Assembly (NCBI GenBank): GCA_902801765.1
Contig: CADCJO010000020.1
Location: 1-33,592 of the forward strand
Origin: an uncultured Eubacteriales bacterium
Lineage (GTDB): Bacteria > Bacillota > Clostridia > Christensenellales > Aristaeellaceae
Reading direction: 5' to 3'
DNA: 33,592 nt
Position 1 is the first letter of the stretch. Every line of letters begins with the position of its first letter. Positions 31,972 through 33,592 of this stretch are shown here, piece by piece. A program made the translations under genes and the position numbers. The notes below the pieces were generated by a model. That model worked only from the letters and a program-made list of their open reading frames with translations, was not told where the DNA came from and did no database searches.

Positions 31972-33099
31972 TTACTTATTGAAGACCCGCACCGGCAACA
32001 CCAGGAAGGTAAACGCGTTGCCTTCCAGAGGCAGGATCATGCAGGGTGACACGCTGGAATTGAAGCACATGCGTACCTGCTCGCCGTCGATGTTGTGGAT
32101 AATATCGGTCAGATACCGGGAGTTGAACGCGATGTTGAGCTCATTGCCCTGGAAGCCCACGTCGATTTCCTCATGCACGTCGCCGCGGTCGGCGTTGGCA
32201 GTCATTTCCATGGGCATTTCGGGCTTCAGATGCAGATAAATCAGGTTGTTTTTTCCCTCCCGCGCCATCAGGCTGCAACGGTCGATGGCGTCAGAGAACT
32301 GGACGCGGTTCACCAGCGCTTCCGTGCTCCAGTTTTCGGGCAGGATTTTGCGGTAGTCGATGAACTCGCCGGTCAGCAGGGTGCCGTACACCTTGACGGA
32401 ATTGAAGGAATACATAATGTGGGAGGAATTGAACGTGATCTGGCACTTTTCGTTGCTGTCCGGCAGCATCTTGCTCACTTCGCCCAGGGTCTTGCCCGGC
32501 GTCACAGCGGACAGATGATCCTTCTGCGCGCTCTGCGGAATCTCGTTTTCCGCCTCCAGACGCTGCAGCGCCAGCCGGAACCCGTCCAAGCCCACCAACA
32601 GCGTTTCCTTTTCGTACACTTCCATCAGGATACCCGTCAGAATTTTGCGGCTTTCATCCGATGAAACGGCGAACTGCACTTTGGACACCGCGTCGCGGAA
32701 TGTGTTGCACGGCAGCGCCGCGCAGTATTCCCCGGAAATATCGCGGATGTCGGGATAGTCCTCCGCCGACATGCACGCCATGGACGTGTTGCTGCCCCGG
32801 CTCTTGATCACCGCGCGCATTCTTTCATCCACCTTGATGTCCACTTCGCCGACCGGCTGCTTGCGCATCATCTCGGCAAACAGCTTGGCAGGCAGAAGCG
32901 CGCAGCCGTCCTCCTCCACCAGCGCACTGACCGTCGCCTTGATGGAGATTTCACCGTCCGTGCACGTCAGCACCAGTCCGTCTCCATTCGTTTCGATCAG
33001 CACACCGTCGTATACCGGCTTCACCGGCCGCGCGGAAATCGCGCGTGTCACCATGCCCAAGCCATAGTTCATTTCGTCGGTCTGAACCCGAAAATGCAT
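31972..33099 (-). CDS. dnaN: DNA polymerase III beta subunit (sliding clamp)
   Basis: This 375-residue protein is the ring-shaped clamp that holds the replicase on DNA. Three clamp repeats are visible in order; landmarks are the N-terminal GLGMVTRAISARP, CTDGEISIKATV, VQFAVSSDESRKILTGIL at the start of the second repeat, GTLLTGEFIDYRKILP, and the C-terminal AFTFLVLPVRV where a typical clamp ends in a MP(V/M)R-like motif. Length fits the family (366-380). The ATG at 33097-33099 has AAAGGGACGG upstream. It is next to the origin, as in most bacteria, but the usual recF and gyrB do not follow: the next gene is an NlpC/P60-like protein. dnaA is not inside the window. Confidence 0.97.
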   Translation of the reverse strand: MHFRVQTDEMNYGLGMVTRAISARPVKPVYDGVLIETNGDGLVLTCTDGEISIKATVSALVEEDGCALLPAKLFAEMMRKQPVGEVDIKVDERMRAVIKSRGSNTSMACMSAEDYPDIRDISGEYCAALPCNTFRDAVSKVQFAVSSDESRKILTGILMEVYEKETLLVGLDGFRLALQRLEAENEIPQSAQKDHLSAVTPGKTLGEVSKMLPDSNEKCQITFNSSHIMYSFNSVKVYGTLLTGEFIDYRKILPENWSTEALVNRVQFSDAIDRCSLMAREGKNNLIYLHLKPEMPMEMTANADRGDVHEEIDVGFQGNELNIAFNSRYLTDIIHNIDGEQVRMCFNSSVSPCMILPLEGNAFTFLVLPVRVFNK

Positions 33100-33196
33100 A
33101 TCGTCCGTCCCTTTCTGTTCTGTGATTTGCCTTGCCTCGGCGTTGTATCCTCTGTCGTACTTTCCCGCCATCCACGGACGCGCCGCCAATGACGGT

Positions 33197-33340
33197 GGTT
33201 GTAGTTATATATATTCTCAGTAGTAGTATTAGTCCCTACGGAAAAGTGGATAACTTTCCCGAATCCACGCAGCGCCATCATTCCCGCGTGCTTTCCAGTT
33301 GTGGAAACTGTCGGGATACATGTGGATACATGGTGGATCA
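33197..33340 (-). other. oriC: Replication origin (oriC) unwinding region with DnaA boxes
   Basis: Reading towards dnaN (minus strand) there is a cluster of same-direction DnaA-box-like 9-mers compared with TTATCCACA: 33332-33340 (7 of 9), 33321-33329 (8 of 9), 33300-33308 (7 of 9) and 33245-33253 (8 of 9). After the last box comes a GC-rich spacer (33233-33241), then DnaA-trio-like triplets (on the plus strand TAG, TAT, TAG, TAG, CAG over 33218-33232) and an AT-rich stretch (33205-33215). This is the same order as the B. subtilis unwinding module between dnaA and dnaN. Confidence 0.82.
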
Positions 33341-33418
33341 TCCTCTATTTTCGCACACTTCCAGTCAAAAATCAAGCTTTGCGGATTTTTATTTCAGCGG
33401 GTGAATCATTCAGTATTT

Positions 33419-33435
33419 CTGGGGTGAAACCCCAG
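33419..33435. repeat. Short perfect hairpin upstream of the origin
   Basis: CTGGGG, loop TGAAA, CCCCAG. A weak DnaA-like word, GTTGGATAA (33447-33455), follows. No function assigned. Nothing coding is visible from 33345 to the window end. Confidence 0.5.
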
Positions 33436-33519
33436 CGTACTCTCCTGTTGGATAAATAGAATGTGAAATGGTAACTGTTCAGTCGGGTTCAATAAAGGGC
33501 ACTTTAATTCACAACGGGG

Positions 33520-33571
33520 CGAGGGCCTGTGCGGCCCTCGTGCACCTGCACCAGGAGATTTCATCTCCTGG
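33520..33571. repeat. Double-hairpin element with TGCACCTGCA linker
   Basis: The first hairpin has stem CGAGGGCC/GGCCCTCG (33520-33527, 33533-33540) and loop TGTGC. The linker TGCACCTGCA spans 33541-33550. The second hairpin has stem CCAGGAGAT/ATCTCCTGG (33551-33559, 33563-33571) and loop TTC. The tight arrangement of two strong stems looks like a REP-type intergenic element. Confidence 0.6.
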
Positions 33572-33592
33572 ACCTCAATAGCGGATATAGCT

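Overview
The window reads as chromosomal DNA of a moderately high-GC Clostridia-type Bacillota, probably an uncultured gut or rumen lineage (Christensenellales/Aristaeellaceae-like is my guess from style, not a test). The signs are Bacillota-type RNase Y, DUF1934 and GerMN lipoproteins, strong AGGAGG ribosome binding sites, sigma-A promoters with 17-bp spacers, a B. subtilis-style origin next to dnaN, and many secreted proteins with SH3 repeats and Thr/Pro/Ala linkers. No rRNA, tRNA, CRISPR array, prophage or complete insertion sequence was seen.

Layout. 1-9.5 kb is all on the minus strand: the start of a small secreted protein, rny behind a long leader that holds its own terminator, a run of three envelope genes (942-aa repeat protein, acyltransferase-3, secreted esterase), and pdp. 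9.6-18.3 kb is on the plus strand: a 1206-aa SH3-repeat cell-wall protein, an HI0933-type flavoprotein, a flavin reductase-like protein, dnaX, and a two-TM protein with a C-terminal metal-binding motif. A minus-strand SPOR-like protein follows. 19.2-24.3 kb is on the plus strand: a DUF6062-like gene overlapping the first of two GerMN lipoprotein genes, a polysaccharide-polymerase-like membrane protein and an 80-aa protein closed by a strong terminator. 24.4-28.3 kb is minus: a zinc-finger membrane protein and a 1000-residue coiled-coil/parvulin-like protein, separated by a terminator and a MITE-like element. 28.4-31 kb is plus: a compact DUF1934 / unknown / metallo-beta-lactamase-fold operon and an XRE regulator. 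31-33.1 kb is minus: an NlpC/P60-like secreted protein and dnaN. 33.2-33.6 kb is non-coding and carries a recognisable origin of replication.

Together the genes join core replication (dnaN, dnaX, origin), RNA decay (rny) and nucleoside salvage (pdp) with a large set of envelope proteins. The most interesting items are the origin unwinding module (DnaA boxes, GC-rich spacer, TAG trinucleotides, AT-rich stretch), the terminator-containing rny leader, the coiled-coil/parvulin-like fusion, the RanBP2-type zinc fingers on two membrane proteins, and several families of small intergenic hairpin repeats.
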